Shown in pieces: positions 38,601-41,600 of a DNA stretch of 64,000 nucleotides. A program made the position numbers and the translations under genes. This stretch comes from Lucinisca nassula (Eukaryota > Mollusca > Bivalvia > Lucinida > Lucinidae): the NCBI GenBank assembly GCA_963580285.1, contig OY757023.1:127628027-127692026 (forward strand), given 5' to 3'. The notes below the pieces were generated by a model that worked only from the letters and a program-made list of their open reading frames with translations, was not told the origin of the DNA and did not search any database. The first letter of the stretch is position 1. The number at the start of each line of letters is the position of its first letter.

Positions 38601-41600
38601 ACAATGAAAGTAAGTATAGTGTATTTTTAAACTTTCAATTGATTATCATAGCCCCCGCCCATCGGGGCTTGAAGAAATAGATGGGCTGCATGATGCTTCC
38701 ACGCAGAGCTGAAACTGACCACACATGGGTATGGGTACTGGTAAACCGCTTAGAGGATAGGGTCCAGGCAAAGCGGTGCAAGTCGATGCTTATAAACCCT
38801 ATTGGTATCATTGGGCTTGAGAAGTCATTTCATCTCAGTGTCGGGTAAATTCCCACAAAATTGGAAGCAACATCTCCAAAATGACCTTTACAGTGTTGAC
38901 TGGAAGGTTAAACCTGAAATCAAACAAACAAAATAACTGATTATCATGATGAAGGCGGTATTCTCAAATTATTTTTCTGCTTTTTCAGTGAAAGTAAGGC
39001 TTGACCGTCTGCCCAGCAGAAGATTTACATTTAATGTCAAGCCTTGTTTATTCTAAAAAAAATTTTGTGTTTTTAAAGAACAATTGTCAGAATAAATACA
39101 GCATAGCAAATTTACACAAGCTTGCATAAAAATTTTGTCTTAACTTAGCAAGTGTTAAAAAGTACACATCGAAAATAATATGGCAGTGATATTCTGAACT
39201 TTTGTGTTATCTTTCAGAGAGAGAGTTAAAAAAAAGAGAACAATGTTCATAACTCTTGACAAGGATGAGTATTGAAGATACTTCTAGTATGATTTTATTA
39301 TTTCTCATACTACCTGTGTTGTAGGTATATGTTGGAATTGCCTCGATGAGGTGATTCTCACTTGTACCCACAACAAAGGCATTAAATCAAGAAAATAATC
39401 CCTTAGTTATCCTCTATTTTTCTTCCTTATATGGAGCTAAATGAAGCTCAGGTTAGGCATGTCAGACAAAAAAATTACAAAATAAATATTTTTTATCTGT
39501 ATTTCAGATCATCCAGCCCCAAACCACCTTGTTCGATGTGAACACAAGTTGGCAAAATACGTTGAGGATAGCTACTCAAGTAGACAGAGTGTCATAATAC
39601 CTCAAGAGTCACCACAGGCGGGATCGGAATGGGTCACGAATCTGTTCCAGTTTATGTGTCTGGGGTCCTGTGTCGGGGGACCAAACAGACGACCACTACA
39701 AATTGTGTTCACACTAGAAAAAGAGTAAGTTTGAGTTGCTTATATATACAGTATAATTCCTATATTAAGACCACCTTTGGGACTGTTCAAAAGTGGTCTT
39801 TAAGACCACTTTTGAACAGTCCCAAAGGTGGTCCTTTATAAGAGAGCATTGAGTGCAGAAAACAAAGAAAAACTGGAGAGAAAGAGCATGGTTGCAATTG
39901 TAATTTATGGTTTATAGCTTGGTCCTGTGTTGCTCAATTGCAAATATGCATGAAAAGTAACCTATAACTTTAAGAGAGGAAGCAGGCCTTCTTAGGCCGA
40001 ATTTCATTCATCATTATCCTTTTTGACCAGTATAATTTGATGGCTGAGTCAGTTTGGGTTGTCAGAGCCTCTCCTATTCGCATGCTGCACTAGTTTACTA
40101 CCTTATTTCCCATTAAGTAATATGAACCCTTAACAGGTCACAGATGACCTGTAGGCAACATTTTCAAAGTATTTTAGTTCATTTTTTATAGAGCAAATAA
40201 GGCAAGACATCTCGTGCGAATCATCTGTCGAGAAGACAATTTGTACGTAATGTCGAGCCTTAAATTCTCTGAAAAATGAAAAAGGAAATTGATTGTTGTT
40301 TGCTCTGGAATTTTTTTTTTGCATTTAGGGTTTAGAAAATATTTAGCCCTTGAAGAAAATGGCAGAAAATATGTGAGGGGTTTATCCAACCAATTTAACC
40401 CCTAAGATGCCAGTCACAACAATTGTTGTCTGCTTGTTACTTTAAAGGTCTTTTTTTTTTCAAATAATGTAGACCAAGATCAGACTGCAGTCTAACTGTG
40501 GACCCAGGTGATACTGCTCCTATAGAAGCAGTCAGATCTGGGCCCACACTGTTTGCCTGTATGCAAAAATATTTTTAAAAAGTTTACCGGAAGGCGCAGC
40601 AGATGACATAAACAGTCGGCATTACAGATGCAGTTTTTCTTGGCATCTTAAAGGACAATTAAATGATATATTTTGCTGTTTGTTTCAGTAATCAAGTGCT
40701 AGGGAGACGGGCTGTGGAGGTGAGAATCTGTGCGTGTCCGGGCAGAGACAGAAAGGCAGACGAGAGAGGCACCTTACCAGTTACTGCACAACAGAAAAAA
40801 GGTACAGTAAAATTTCTATAATAAGACCACCTTTGGGACTGTTCAAAAGTATTCTTTAAGACCACTTTTGAACTGTCCCGAAGGTGGTCCCTGAACAGAG
40901 AGCATTGTGTGCAGAAAACACAAAGAAAAAATAACCGCAACCTTCTAAATAAGGTTTTTAACCCATTAAGTACCAGAAACCCCTAAAGGGGTACCTGAGC
41001 AAACAGCGTAGGCCCAGATCAGACGCCGCAGAATGCGGCGTCTGATCAGGGCCTCCACTGTTTGCTAAAACTTCAGTCATTTTCCAAATCAATTTGGATG
41101 AAAACACAACCTGACACCCCTAAATTTTGAAATGAACTCCTGGTATATATAAGGAGGAAGATTCCATGTGCTACTAAAAAGGGTTAAAGCAGGATCAGTC
41201 TTAATAGCCAAATGTCACTGTATATGTCACAGCATAAACATCACAGGACCAAGTTGTTCAGACATTCTCAGCTTAACTAGCTCATTATTATCTGAAATGT
41301 TGGCTGTTTGAGCAAGTTCATTATCTAATACTCTGGTATTTTTGCTGGAAAAAAAAAGAAATTCTGGATGATTATGGTTTTAATATTTTTAGCAAAATAA
41401 GGTTTGACATCACATGTGAATTGTTCGACATTTCACTTGTATTGTCCAATCCTATTTTCACTGAAAATTAAGAAAGAAATAGTTTAAAATGCCGTCTGCT
41501 TAACATGCTTTTCGATTGAAGGGTTAATTTAACAAACTGGGCTCCTTGGGTTGCCGCCTCACTTCAGTGGCAGGTGTTTTGCTATGGATCATGAAAATAA

